Assembly: GCA_032124015.1 (NCBI GenBank)
Contig: JAQBEH010000019.1
Location: forward strand, 1 to 23,444
Reading direction: 5' to 3'
Source of the DNA: DASRJG01 sp032124015
Lineage (GTDB): Bacteria > Acidobacteriota > Polarisedimenticolia > Polarisedimenticolales > DASRJG01
Length of the DNA stretch: 23,444 bases
Every line of letters starts with the position of its first letter. Positions within the stretch are counted from its first letter, which is position 1. Shown one piece after another: positions 1 to 6,161 of this stretch. The notes beneath the pieces were generated by a model. It worked only from the letters and a program-made list of their open reading frames with translations. It had not been told where the DNA came from and did no database searches. The translations under genes were made by a program, and so were the position numbers.

Positions 1-1
1 G

Positions 2-67
2 TTCATCGTCACGTATCCGATGAACTGGTGGCAGGTGAAGATCGGTTGGAAGCACGGCATGGCATGA
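2..67 (+). CDS. C-terminal end of a probable membrane protein (5' part outside window)
   Basis: Reading frame 2 is open from the window edge and ends at a TGA at 65-67, giving 21 residues that end FIVTYPMNWWQVKIGWKHGM-A. The pattern of a hydrophobic stretch followed by YP-NWW and a basic, Gly-containing tail resembles, from memory, the end of DUF4396-type small membrane proteins, but 21 residues cannot prove a family. The stop overlaps an ATG at 64 (ATGA), which is in frame with the following glucose-6-phosphate dehydrogenase gene. The two genes are therefore probably co-transcribed. Confidence 0.5.
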   Translation, partial: FIVTYPMNWWQVKIGWKHGMA

Positions 68-93
68 CGAGACGAAATCAGGAGCAAGCTGAG

Positions 94-1521
94 ATGAAAT
101 TCAAGGCCAACGGCGCTCCGCCGTCCGACGCGCTCGTCATCTTCGGCGTGACGGGCGATCTCGCCCACAAACAGATCTTTCCCGCGCTCTACGCGATGGT
201 CAAGCGGGGTGTCCTCACCGTCCCCGTCGTCGGAGTGGCCTTTCCGCCATGGAGTGTGGCGCAACTGCGCAAGCGGGCGACCGACAGTATCAAGCAATCC
301 GGCGTCAGCGTGGAGCGGCGCACGCTCGCTCGACTCTTGTCGCTCCTCCACTATGTGTCCGGGGACTACAACGACGCGGAGACGTTCACGGCGCTGAAGC
401 GCGCGTTGGGGAAGGCGCGGCGCCCCGCGCACTACCTGGCCATTCCGCCGTCGCTCTTTGCGACTGTCATCGCGGGGCTCGGCGCTGCGGGCCTGGCGGA
501 CCACGCGCGTGTCATCGTCGAGAAGCCGTTCGGCCGCGATCTGGCGTCCGCGCGCAAGCTCAACCGCGTCGCGCGGTCGGTGTTTCCGGAGGATGCGATC
601 TTCCGCATCGATCACTTCCTCGGCAAGGAAGCGATCATGAACCTCCTGTACTTCCGCTTCGCCAACTCCTTCCTCGAGCCGATCTGGAACCGCAACTACG
701 TGGACAGCGTCCAGATCACCCTCGCCGAGAAGTTCGGAGTGAACGGCCGAGGCGCGTTCTACGAAACGGCGGGTTGCCTTAGAGACGTGATCCAGAACCA
801 TCTCTTTCAGATCGTCGCCCTGCTGGCCATGGAACCGCCGATTTACCGGGGCTATGGCTCGGTCCACGCCGAGAAGGCCAAGGTCTTTGAATCGATGCGG
901 CCGCTGAGGCCGCGCGACGTCGTGCGCGGTCAATACGCCGGCTACCGCAAGGAGCCCGACGTTGCGAAGGATTCGGATGTCGAGACCTTCTGCGCCGCAC
1001 GGCTGTTCATCGATTCCTGGCGGTGGGACGGCGTGCCTTGGTACCTGAGATCCGGAAAGTACCTCCCTGAAACCGCCGCCGAAGTTCTGGTCGCGCTGAA
1101 ACCGCCGCCGTCGCGTCTGTTCGCCGACTCCGTTCGGCCGTCGGACCCGGCCAACTATCTGCGCTTCCGCCTCTCCCCCAACGCCGCGGTCGCGCTGGCC
1201 GCCCGCGTCAAGCGCCCCGGCAAGGAGTTCGTCGGCGAAAGACGGGAGCTCTACCTGGTCGAGGAATTCTTGGGAGCCGAAGCGCCCTACGAACGGTTGT
1301 TGAGCGACGCCATGACCGGCGACGGAGCGCTCTTCACGCGCGAAGATGCGGTCGAGGCGGCCTGGGCGGCGGTCGATCCTGTCCTCAAGACCCATCCCAA
1401 GGCTCTTCCGTACGAGCGCGGCACGTGGGGGCCACGGCGGGCCGACGCGCTCATTGCGCCACACGGCCGCTGGCACAACCCCAAGCTGGATGCGAGGCGT
1501 CCGCAACAGGAGTCGCGATGA
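94..1521 (+). CDS. zwf: Glucose-6-phosphate 1-dehydrogenase
   Basis: This enzyme oxidises glucose 6-phosphate to 6-phosphogluconolactone with NADP(+) or NAD(+), the cytoplasmic entry step of the oxidative pentose phosphate and Entner-Doudoroff routes. The 475-residue length is normal for the family. The N-terminal Rossmann motif GVTGDLAHK lies at about residues 18-26. EKPFGRDL follows near 143-150, and the substrate-binding/catalytic signature RIDHFLGKE contains His174 and Lys178. The C-terminal domain shows GRGAFYETAGCLRDVIQNH, WYLRSGKYL and YERLLSDAMTGD, all typical. The ATG at 94 is chosen because AGGAG at 80-84 precedes it by 9 nt. An in-frame ATG at 64 overlaps the upstream stop (ATGA) and would add ten residues by translational coupling. 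No 6-phosphogluconolactonase or gluconate dehydrogenase gene follows, although these are frequent partners. The family call is near certain; the exact start is not. Confidence 0.96.
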   Translation: MKFKANGAPPSDALVIFGVTGDLAHKQIFPALYAMVKRGVLTVPVVGVAFPPWSVAQLRKRATDSIKQSGVSVERRTLARLLSLLHYVSGDYNDAETFTALKRALGKARRPAHYLAIPPSLFATVIAGLGAAGLADHARVIVEKPFGRDLASARKLNRVARSVFPEDAIFRIDHFLGKEAIMNLLYFRFANSFLEPIWNRNYVDSVQITLAEKFGVNGRGAFYETAGCLRDVIQNHLFQIVALLAMEPPIYRGYGSVHAEKAKVFESMRPLRPRDVVRGQYAGYRKEPDVAKDSDVETFCAARLFIDSWRWDGVPWYLRSGKYLPETAAEVLVALKPPPSRLFADSVRPSDPANYLRFRLSPNAAVALAARVKRPGKEFVGERRELYLVEEFLGAEAPYERLLSDAMTGDGALFTREDAVEAAWAAVDPVLKTHPKALPYERGTWGPRRADALIAPHGRWHNPKLDARRPQQESR

Positions 1522-1700
1522 AGGCGCACCAGCCCCTACGGTCACCATCCACGAGAACGCGTTCAAAAGCCCTCCCTGCCGCGTGAGACACCCAAGACCA
1601 ATCGCGTTATGGTGCAAGCGATCGCAGTGCTCCCAGGAGCCTCGGGGAGCCCGTCACCCTTAAGTTCCGGAAGGGCAATCTTCGCGACGAGGAGATCTCA

Positions 1701-1955
1701 ATGACTGGAGAAGATCTGATCGAGGTTCTCAAAGGCCGCGGCGAGTGGGGTGCGTACTTCACGTACGAGGGGTACGAGTTCGTGAAGGGCCTGAAGAGTG
1801 CCCGCGAGATCTGTATCGCACTGCACGCTTGGGGTGTTACCGACGCGTCCGAGACTGATTCGGCCGCCGTTCTCGTGGACAAGTTCGACCGGGTCCTCGG
1901 GGGCGGGGGGACGTCTCTCCTGTCGCGCACCGGCCTTTCCGGGTTTCACCTCTAG
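1701..1955 (+). CDS. Small hypothetical protein (84 aa)
   Basis: I do not recognise this protein. It is supported mainly by a strong Shine-Dalgarno sequence, AGGAG at 1690-1694, 6 nt before the ATG. The first ~67 residues also have a protein-like mix of charged, aromatic and aliphatic residues, such as EWGAYFTYEGYEFVKGLKS and VLVDKFDRVL. There is no signal peptide or membrane segment, so it is probably cytoplasmic. The last ~17 residues (GGGG-TSLLSRTGLSGFHL) are low in structure. The stop codon lies inside a 14-bp palindrome that leads into a tRNA 3'-end-like sequence, so the original C-terminus may have been replaced by a junction. It lies 179 bp after zwf, and that gap holds only a weak hairpin (CCCTT 1657-1661 / AAGGG 1671-1675). 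It could belong to an integrated element. Confidence 0.5.
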   Translation: MTGEDLIEVLKGRGEWGAYFTYEGYEFVKGLKSAREICIALHAWGVTDASETDSAAVLVDKFDRVLGGGGTSLLSRTGLSGFHL

Positions 1956-1984
1956 AGGTGGGGTTCGAGTCCCGACTCCGGCAC
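1947..1984 (+). other. tRNA 3'-end-like remnant (candidate attachment-site scar)
   Basis: The sequence GGGGTTCGAGTCCC followed by GACTCCGGCACCA has the layout of a T-arm with the TTCGA loop, a 3' acceptor strand CTCCGGC, a discriminator A and an encoded CCA (1982-1984). Leu-type tRNAs often end CCGGCACCA. The T-stem has three good G-C pairs, one G-G mismatch and a T-A pair. Just upstream, 1947-1960 is a perfect palindrome (CACCTCTAGAGGTG) that could be a variable-arm remnant. No matching acceptor 5' strand (GCCGGAG), D-arm or anticodon arm is found in the preceding ~100 bases, so this is a fragment and not a working tRNA gene. Confidence 0.45.
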
Positions 1985-2074
1985 CAGAAGCGCGGTAATC
2001 CCATGCATCCCGCGCGCGGGCCAGTCGTGCCGAGGTCGGTTCCCGGACCACTTGAGAACGCCGTCAATAACCCG

Positions 2075-2110
2075 TAATGAGAAAAGGCAACGAGTCAACA
2101 GAACGTTGCC
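2075..2110 (-). terminator. Intrinsic terminator of the SDR gene
   Basis: On the minus strand, 70 bases past the stop of the SDR gene, the inverted repeat GGCAACG / CGTTGCC (2104-2110 and 2086-2092, 11-nt loop) is followed at once by TTTTCTCATT. That is a 7-bp stem plus a short U-rich tract. On the plus strand the hairpin is followed by a C-rich tract, so it suits the minus direction better. Confidence 0.6.
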
Positions 2111-2179
2111 CCGTCCCTCTTCTTTCACGTCCTCTCAAAGTATGGAGTCTCCGGAAAACCCGGGGCGATTCAGCTCGTC

Positions 2180-2926
2180 TCAGGGGTCTTCGCCGACGCT
2201 CGCGTAATACGTTGCGATCCGCTCCCTCGCGCCGGCGCGCGTGTACACGTCGGGACGGCGCGTTTCGATCACGTCGGCGATCACGTCGGCGACCTCTTCG
2301 GCGGTCTGCGCATTGGGAAGCGAGCGTGAGTCCGGCCCGCCGTGGCGAGCGTTGAGTCCGAAGTCGGTGCTGACGACGCCGGGTGAAATCAGAGAGAACT
2401 GGATGCCCGGATGCGTTGGCTGCAGTTCCTCCCGGAAGTTCGCCGTGAGCGCATTGAGGAAGTGCTTCGCGCCGTTGTACGCCGAGCGGATGACCGCGAA
2501 CGGAATGCGCCCGAGCATCGAGGACACGTTGATCACGTGGCCCTCTCCGCGTTCCTTGAAGTGGGGAAGAATTTCCTGCATGCCGTAAAGCGCCGATTTA
2601 ACGTTGACTTTGATGATGTCGTCGACGTCCGCATCCGTGAGCTGCGAGGGCATGCGTGAGATTCCCTGCCCGACGTTGTTGACCCAGACGTCGATGCGGC
2701 CGAATCGGGCGAGCGACTCGGAGACGACGCGGCGCACCTCCTCGCGTCGGGTAACGTCCGCGACCACGGGATGGGCCCGCGCCCCGCATGCGCGGGCGAC
2801 ATCCCGGAGCGTCTCCTCCCGGCGCGCCACCAGAACGACGGAGGCTCCGCGCTTGGCAACGGCGTGCGCCAGAGCCGCACCGATCCCTCCGCTCGCTCCG
2901 GTGATGACGATGACTTTGTCGCTCAT
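2180..2926 (-). CDS. Short-chain dehydrogenase/reductase (SDR)
   Basis: A classical SDR of 248 residues that would carry out NAD(P)-dependent oxidation or reduction of an alcohol/ketone substrate in the cytoplasm. The cofactor site TGASGGIGAALA is at residues 9-20. The structural NNVG (family NNAG) is near 83-86, the catalytic Ser in INVSSMLGR near 135-136, and YNGAK supplies Tyr150 and Lys154. The ATG at 2926 puts the first beta strand directly at the N-terminus (MSDKVIVITGAS). A second in-frame ATG at 2935 would add MRS, and neither has a clear Shine-Dalgarno sequence. The frame stays open upstream to 3130 but runs through transposase debris, so that extension is unlikely to be native. The substrate cannot be read from the sequence. 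A candidate terminator lies directly downstream. Confidence 0.92.
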   Translation of the reverse strand: MSDKVIVITGASGGIGAALAHAVAKRGASVVLVARREETLRDVARACGARAHPVVADVTRREEVRRVVSESLARFGRIDVWVNNVGQGISRMPSQLTDADVDDIIKVNVKSALYGMQEILPHFKERGEGHVINVSSMLGRIPFAVIRSAYNGAKHFLNALTANFREELQPTHPGIQFSLISPGVVSTDFGLNARHGGPDSRSLPNAQTAEEVADVIADVIETRRPDVYTRAGARERIATYYASVGEDP

Positions 2927-2961
2927 GCTTCGCATTATGGACCGGCTGCCCGGTTGCAGGC

Positions 2962-3105
2962 TCACTTCTTCGACGGTCCTTCCGCGTATGGTCCACAAAC
3001 CAAAACGACGCTTGATCCGTCGATCGCGGCCTGCTGGTGGCGATGGATCCAGCCTGAGAGTGCTGCGAGGAATACCTGCCAAGGTTGAAGGGTGTAGGCC
3101 AAGAG
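2962..3105 (-). pseudogene. Decayed transposase N-terminus, copy 1
   Basis: On the minus strand one frame reads TLQPWQVFLAALSGWIHRH followed by QQAAID, then meaningless codons to a TGA at 2962-2964. This resembles the start of integrase-core (DDE/rve) transposases, which from memory continue as a ...GWINRHQQ-x-x-I-D/E-Y-L... coiled region. Only about 25 codons are preserved and the catalytic domain is gone. At DNA level 3046-3100 matches 4651-4705 at 46 of 55 positions by my count, so the two sites are relics of the same element type. The match ends abruptly at about 3100. Confidence 0.5.
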
Positions 3106-3245
3106 TGGATCGTAAGGACTTGCGGACCATCGATGATCCCGAGCATCAAAATCGGCGGGACCAACCCCAGTGCGGCGATCGACACGATGCAGAGCAGGAT
3201 CAGGGCCGAGGTCGCCCGGGTTGATCCGGACATCCTTGGGCGCAT
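3106..3245 (-). pseudogene. Stub of a membrane-protein gene cut by the transposase relic
   Basis: From an ATG at 3245 (minus) the frame encodes MRPRMSGSTRATS followed by a strongly hydrophobic segment, ALILLCIVSIAALGLVPPIL, typical of one transmembrane helix or a signal anchor. After about 46 residues the frame runs into the transposase-like remnant and stays open out of frame through it into the SDR gene, so no natural end exists. There is no good Shine-Dalgarno sequence. I read it as the 5' end of a gene truncated by an insertion. It could equally be a chance frame. Confidence 0.3.
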
Positions 3246-3273
3246 CTCGGTAATCGAAGTGAAAGGTGGACGT

Positions 3274-4386
3274 CTAGCCGGCGGCCGTTGGATTGGGCTG
3301 CCGCTTGAGCCACCAGCCGTACTGGTCGGGCAAAAGTGTTTGCGGCGTCGCGCGGCCGAGCGTCTGGGCGGCGTGGTACGGCCAACGCGGGTCGTCAAGC
3401 ATCGCCTTCGCGAGCATGACGACGTCGAGTTGCCCGTCGCGGATGAATCCGTCGGCTTTCCTCGGATCCGAGATGTTCCAGGATGCCGCGACGGGAAGAC
3501 CGGCATCGTGCCGGATGCGCTGTGCGATGGGCACGAGGAAACCGTGTTCGCTCCACGGCACACGAGAGACATCCGGCGTGTTGAAACCCATGCTGACGTC
3601 GATCAGATCCAGACCGGCCGTCTTCATCCGCCGGATCAGTTCGATGGACTCCTCGAGAGGCTGTTCGCCCGCCACGTAGTCGATGACGCCAAGCCTCGCC
3701 GTCAGAGGGAGGTGCTCCGGCCAGACCTCGCGGACGGAGGCCAGCGTCTCGAGAATCATGCGAGCGCGATTCTCGAAACTGCCGCCGTACTCGTCGGTGC
3801 GCCGGTTGGCGAGCGGCGAGAAGAAGCTCTGCCCCAGATAGCCGTGGGCGAAGTGCAGTTCCAGCCACTTGAACCCCGCCGCCAGCGCACGCTTCGCCGC
3901 AGCGGCGAACGCCTCGCGGACGCCGAAGATGTCCTCGCGCGTCATCGCGCGCGGTACGCGCCTCAGATTCCCCCCCCAGGCGACGGCCGACGGCGCAATC
4001 GGCTCCCAGGCCTCGGGGTCGTCGGCCGGAAGGTGGTCGTCGCCTTCCCACGGCCGGTTGGCGCTCGCCTTGCGGCCGGCGTGCGCGAGCTGAATCCCCG
4101 GAACGGCTCCGTGGCTTTCGATGAAGCGGGCGATCGGTTGGAAGGCCGCCAGCTGAGCGTCGTTCCACAGGCCCGTGCAGGCTGGGGTGATTCGACCCTC
4201 GGGAGAGACGGCGGTCGCCTCCGCGAGAACCAACCCCGCCCCGCCGAGCGCAAGGGAGCCGAGATGAACGCGGTGCCAGTCGTTCGGCAAGCCGTCCTTC
4301 GCCGAGTACTGGCACATCGGGGACACGGCGATGCGGTTCTTGATTCGTACATCTTTCAGAGTGAGTTCACTGAAGAGATCGGGCAC
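3274..4386 (-). CDS. Old yellow enzyme family NADPH:enone oxidoreductase (YqjM/XenA-like)
   Basis: A FMN-dependent TIM-barrel ene-reductase of 370 residues that would reduce activated C=C bonds (enones, nitro compounds) with NAD(P)H in the cytoplasm. SPMCQYSA near residues 22-29 has the Cys and Tyr (C25, Y27) that mark the thermophilic-like YqjM/XenA class. QLAHAGRKAS is the FMN-contact loop. HFAHGYLGQSFFSP holds the substrate-binding His178 and His181 and Tyr183, and SPLANRRTDEYGGSFENR is the family signature. The C-terminus, PDQYGWWLKRQ, is aromatic-rich as in XenA. GTG at 4386 is preferred because AAGGAG lies 5 nt upstream; another GTG at 4390-4392 would add two residues but overlaps that site. 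The gene sits between two decayed transposase copies. The physiological substrate is unknown. Confidence 0.93.
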   Translation of the reverse strand: MPDLFSELTLKDVRIKNRIAVSPMCQYSAKDGLPNDWHRVHLGSLALGGAGLVLAEATAVSPEGRITPACTGLWNDAQLAAFQPIARFIESHGAVPGIQLAHAGRKASANRPWEGDDHLPADDPEAWEPIAPSAVAWGGNLRRVPRAMTREDIFGVREAFAAAAKRALAAGFKWLELHFAHGYLGQSFFSPLANRRTDEYGGSFENRARMILETLASVREVWPEHLPLTARLGVIDYVAGEQPLEESIELIRRMKTAGLDLIDVSMGFNTPDVSRVPWSEHGFLVPIAQRIRHDAGLPVAASWNISDPRKADGFIRDGQLDVVMLAKAMLDDPRWPYHAAQTLGRATPQTLLPDQYGWWLKRQPNPTAAG

Positions 4387-4605
4387 AAGCACTCCTTGTC
4401 GTTAGGATTCGTCGTTGGATTCGAACTCGTCGTCGGTGAGGGCCGGAGGCATCGCAAGGCGTTCGATATCCGAGCCGTGGTGACCGATGTCCTTCCACCC
4501 CAGATCGTCGTCGCACCACGCTTGGCCGCGGGCGACACCGACGGAAGCTGCTGGGATGCTTACGTCGCTTCTCGATGGGTGCAGCGGAGCATCCCGCCGA
4601 GTCGC

Positions 4606-4735
4606 TCACGACAGCGCACCCTTCCGAACGCCCTGGTAAGGGTGCCGATTGATCCAGCCTGCGAGTGCTTTGAGGAAGAGCTGCCAGGGCTGAAGGGTCG
4701 AGGCCTCACGCCGGAGTGCCAGACGTTCGACCAAA
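4606..4735 (-). pseudogene. Decayed transposase N-terminus, copy 2
   Basis: The minus-strand frame reads RREASTLQPWQLFLKALAG, then WINRH, then unrelated codons to a TGA at 4606-4608. It is the better preserved of the two transposase-like relics and shares TLQPWQ-FL-AL-GWI-RH with the copy at 2962-3105, in the same orientation. The downstream catalytic region is missing. The 219 bp between this relic and the old yellow enzyme start contain no recognisable gene, only the enzyme's ribosome-binding site. Confidence 0.5.
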
Positions 4736-4770
4736 TGCTCACCGGCTTGATCCGGCCCGGCTCCGCCCTG

Positions 4771-4797
4771 GGGGCGGGCCGAGTTCCGGCCCGCCCC
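4771..4797 (-). terminator. Strong GC hairpin after the 4817-6031 gene
   Basis: An 11-bp perfect inverted repeat, GGGGCGGGCCG (4771-4781) and CGGCCCGCCCC (4787-4797), with a 5-nt loop lies 20 bases past the stop of the minus-strand gene. There is no U-tract on either side, so it is not a textbook intrinsic terminator. It could still stop or pause transcription, or protect the 3' end of the message. A second partial pairing (GGCCCG 4754-4759 with CGGGCC 4775-4780) competes with the main stem. Confidence 0.5.
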
Positions 4798-4816
4798 GTA
4801 GGTCTCGGAGGATCTA

Positions 4817-6031
4817 TCAGTCGCCGGTCGTACGCGTCTTTCGTATGCTGACGTCGGAAACCGTCCGCAGGGTCAGGCGCTGGCGCGTGTCGAGCTGGGG
4901 TTGCTCTTTGGGGTTCAGTTGCGTCGGCTCGGCTAGGCTTGGTACTCCATCGCGAATCTGCGGCTTACCTCCCCCTCCTCCGACGGTGATGACGCAGTCC
5001 AGACCCTCGATCGCAGTTCCGTCGAGCAGCGTGCCGGTCAACGTCATCACGCGTCCTCCGCTCGGCGACGGTCCGATGGCGCTGATGATGTCCTGAGTTC
5101 TGAACTTGAGCGTCAGGTCGAAGAAGCCATCCGGACCGTCACTGGAGCACCCGCAGACTTCGCCTGAGAACGGCGCGGCGACGTCTTCGTAGCCCGCTTG
5201 GATCGGGGCGACGCCTTCGAGCCGCAGCGAGCTGATGTCGACGTTGTTCACGTCGAACCCTGCCGTGCCTAGCAACGCCGCAGGGAGCGCGCCCCGAGAC
5301 ACGGGGTTGATCGGGTTGGGACAGGAACCGGGCTTGATGTCGAGGCTGACGCCGAGCGGCGCAAGGCCGAAAACGACGTTGTCGTAGAAGATCCCGGACC
5401 CGTGGTAGTTGGAAGTCCAATTGATGAAGCCGAACTGCAGGATCTGGCCTTCCAGGCTCGGATCGATGACGATCGAGAGCGAGTAGCTGTCCCACGCGTC
5501 CGGTATCCCGGTCAGGTCGATCGGGATGTAGTTGGTCAGCGCGTAGCCGGCGGCCGGATTGAGCGTCTTGAAGAACGCCGCCGCCAGGGTGCCGGCCTCG
5601 ATGTTGCCGCGCTTGGCGTCGAACTTGAGGCGCCACGTGCTGCCGACATCCGCAGCGCCGATCGTCTGCTCGTGAAAGACGTTGGCCTCGATGATGGCGT
5701 TCGATCCGTCGCCGTGATTGCCGTTGTTGTAGTCGCTGTAGACGACGAGCTGCTGGTTGCCCTGCGCCGGACCGCCCTGGCCCGCGTCGATCGCGCAGAA
5801 TCCGGGCCCGCCGTTGGGCGCGGGGAACGGGCCGTAGCCGTACCAGTAGCCCCAGTCGGGGCCGAAGACGTTCCCGAAGACTTTCCATCCATCGTTGGCC
5901 AGTGCGGCTGGGTCCGATTGGACAAGCCCCTCGAAGTCCTGGCTGTAAGGTGCGAGATCGGCCCGACTCGCTGTCGAGACCACGCACAGGAGGACGCCGG
6001 CAAGGATCGTGCTGACTCGGATTCTTCTCAT
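4817..6031 (-). CDS. Secreted beta-sandwich protein with IKPGS-type C-terminal domain, probable glycan binding
   Basis: A 404-residue exported protein with signal peptide MRRIRVSTILAGVLLCVVS-TASRA. Residues ~25-228 look like a jelly-roll/galactose-binding-like fold: QDFEGL at the start, many Tyr/Trp/Gly/Asn, and closing with GIFYDNVVFGL. Residues ~230-345 form a second module beginning SLDIKPGSCPNPINP, with a GFFDLTLKFRTQDI core. I know this IKPGS-x-PN-x-IN module from many secreted bacterial and archaeal proteins of unclear role. No catalytic motif is visible. The last ~55 residues (GGGGGKP... to TRTTGD) look disordered. GGGTGG upstream of the ATG supports the start. It is the distal gene on the LacI/GH-A strand, 130 bp after the hydrolase gene. 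A glycan-binding or surface role in glucan capture is inferred from context only. Confidence 0.8.
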   Translation of the reverse strand: MRRIRVSTILAGVLLCVVSTASRADLAPYSQDFEGLVQSDPAALANDGWKVFGNVFGPDWGYWYGYGPFPAPNGGPGFCAIDAGQGGPAQGNQQLVVYSDYNNGNHGDGSNAIIEANVFHEQTIGAADVGSTWRLKFDAKRGNIEAGTLAAAFFKTLNPAAGYALTNYIPIDLTGIPDAWDSYSLSIVIDPSLEGQILQFGFINWTSNYHGSGIFYDNVVFGLAPLGVSLDIKPGSCPNPINPVSRGALPAALLGTAGFDVNNVDISSLRLEGVAPIQAGYEDVAAPFSGEVCGCSSDGPDGFFDLTLKFRTQDIISAIGPSPSGGRVMTLTGTLLDGTAIEGLDCVITVGGGGGKPQIRDGVPSLAEPTQLNPKEQPQLDTRQRLTLRTVSDVSIRKTRTTGD

Positions 6032-6161
6032 GGTTCCACCCTTTCACTGTTATGGGGGAGGCGCTGCATCAAACGCCATCTGACCTCTATCACACGAGGG
6101 CTCTGACTCGAGAGCACCGTTCGAGCTCTCACCGGCGATCGCCGCGGGTCGACGAGCGCGA

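Noticed and set aside
1518..1586. A 22-codon frame starting at an ATG that overlaps the zwf stop (ATGA)
   Set aside because: Too short, Arg/Ser/Pro-rich, and lacking its own ribosome-binding site; most likely chance.
1837..2067. Minus-strand frame containing WCRSRDSNPTSRGE
   Set aside because: This peptide is the familiar false product of reading a tRNA 3' end backwards. It supports the tRNA remnant instead of a gene.
4393..4460. TTCGAATCC on the minus strand resembling a tRNA T-loop
   Set aside because: Flanking bases do not form a T-stem or acceptor stem.
3085..4851. A 588-codon plus-strand open frame opposite the old yellow enzyme
   Set aside because: It is antisense to a strongly supported enzyme, runs across two transposase relics, and has shadow-like composition.
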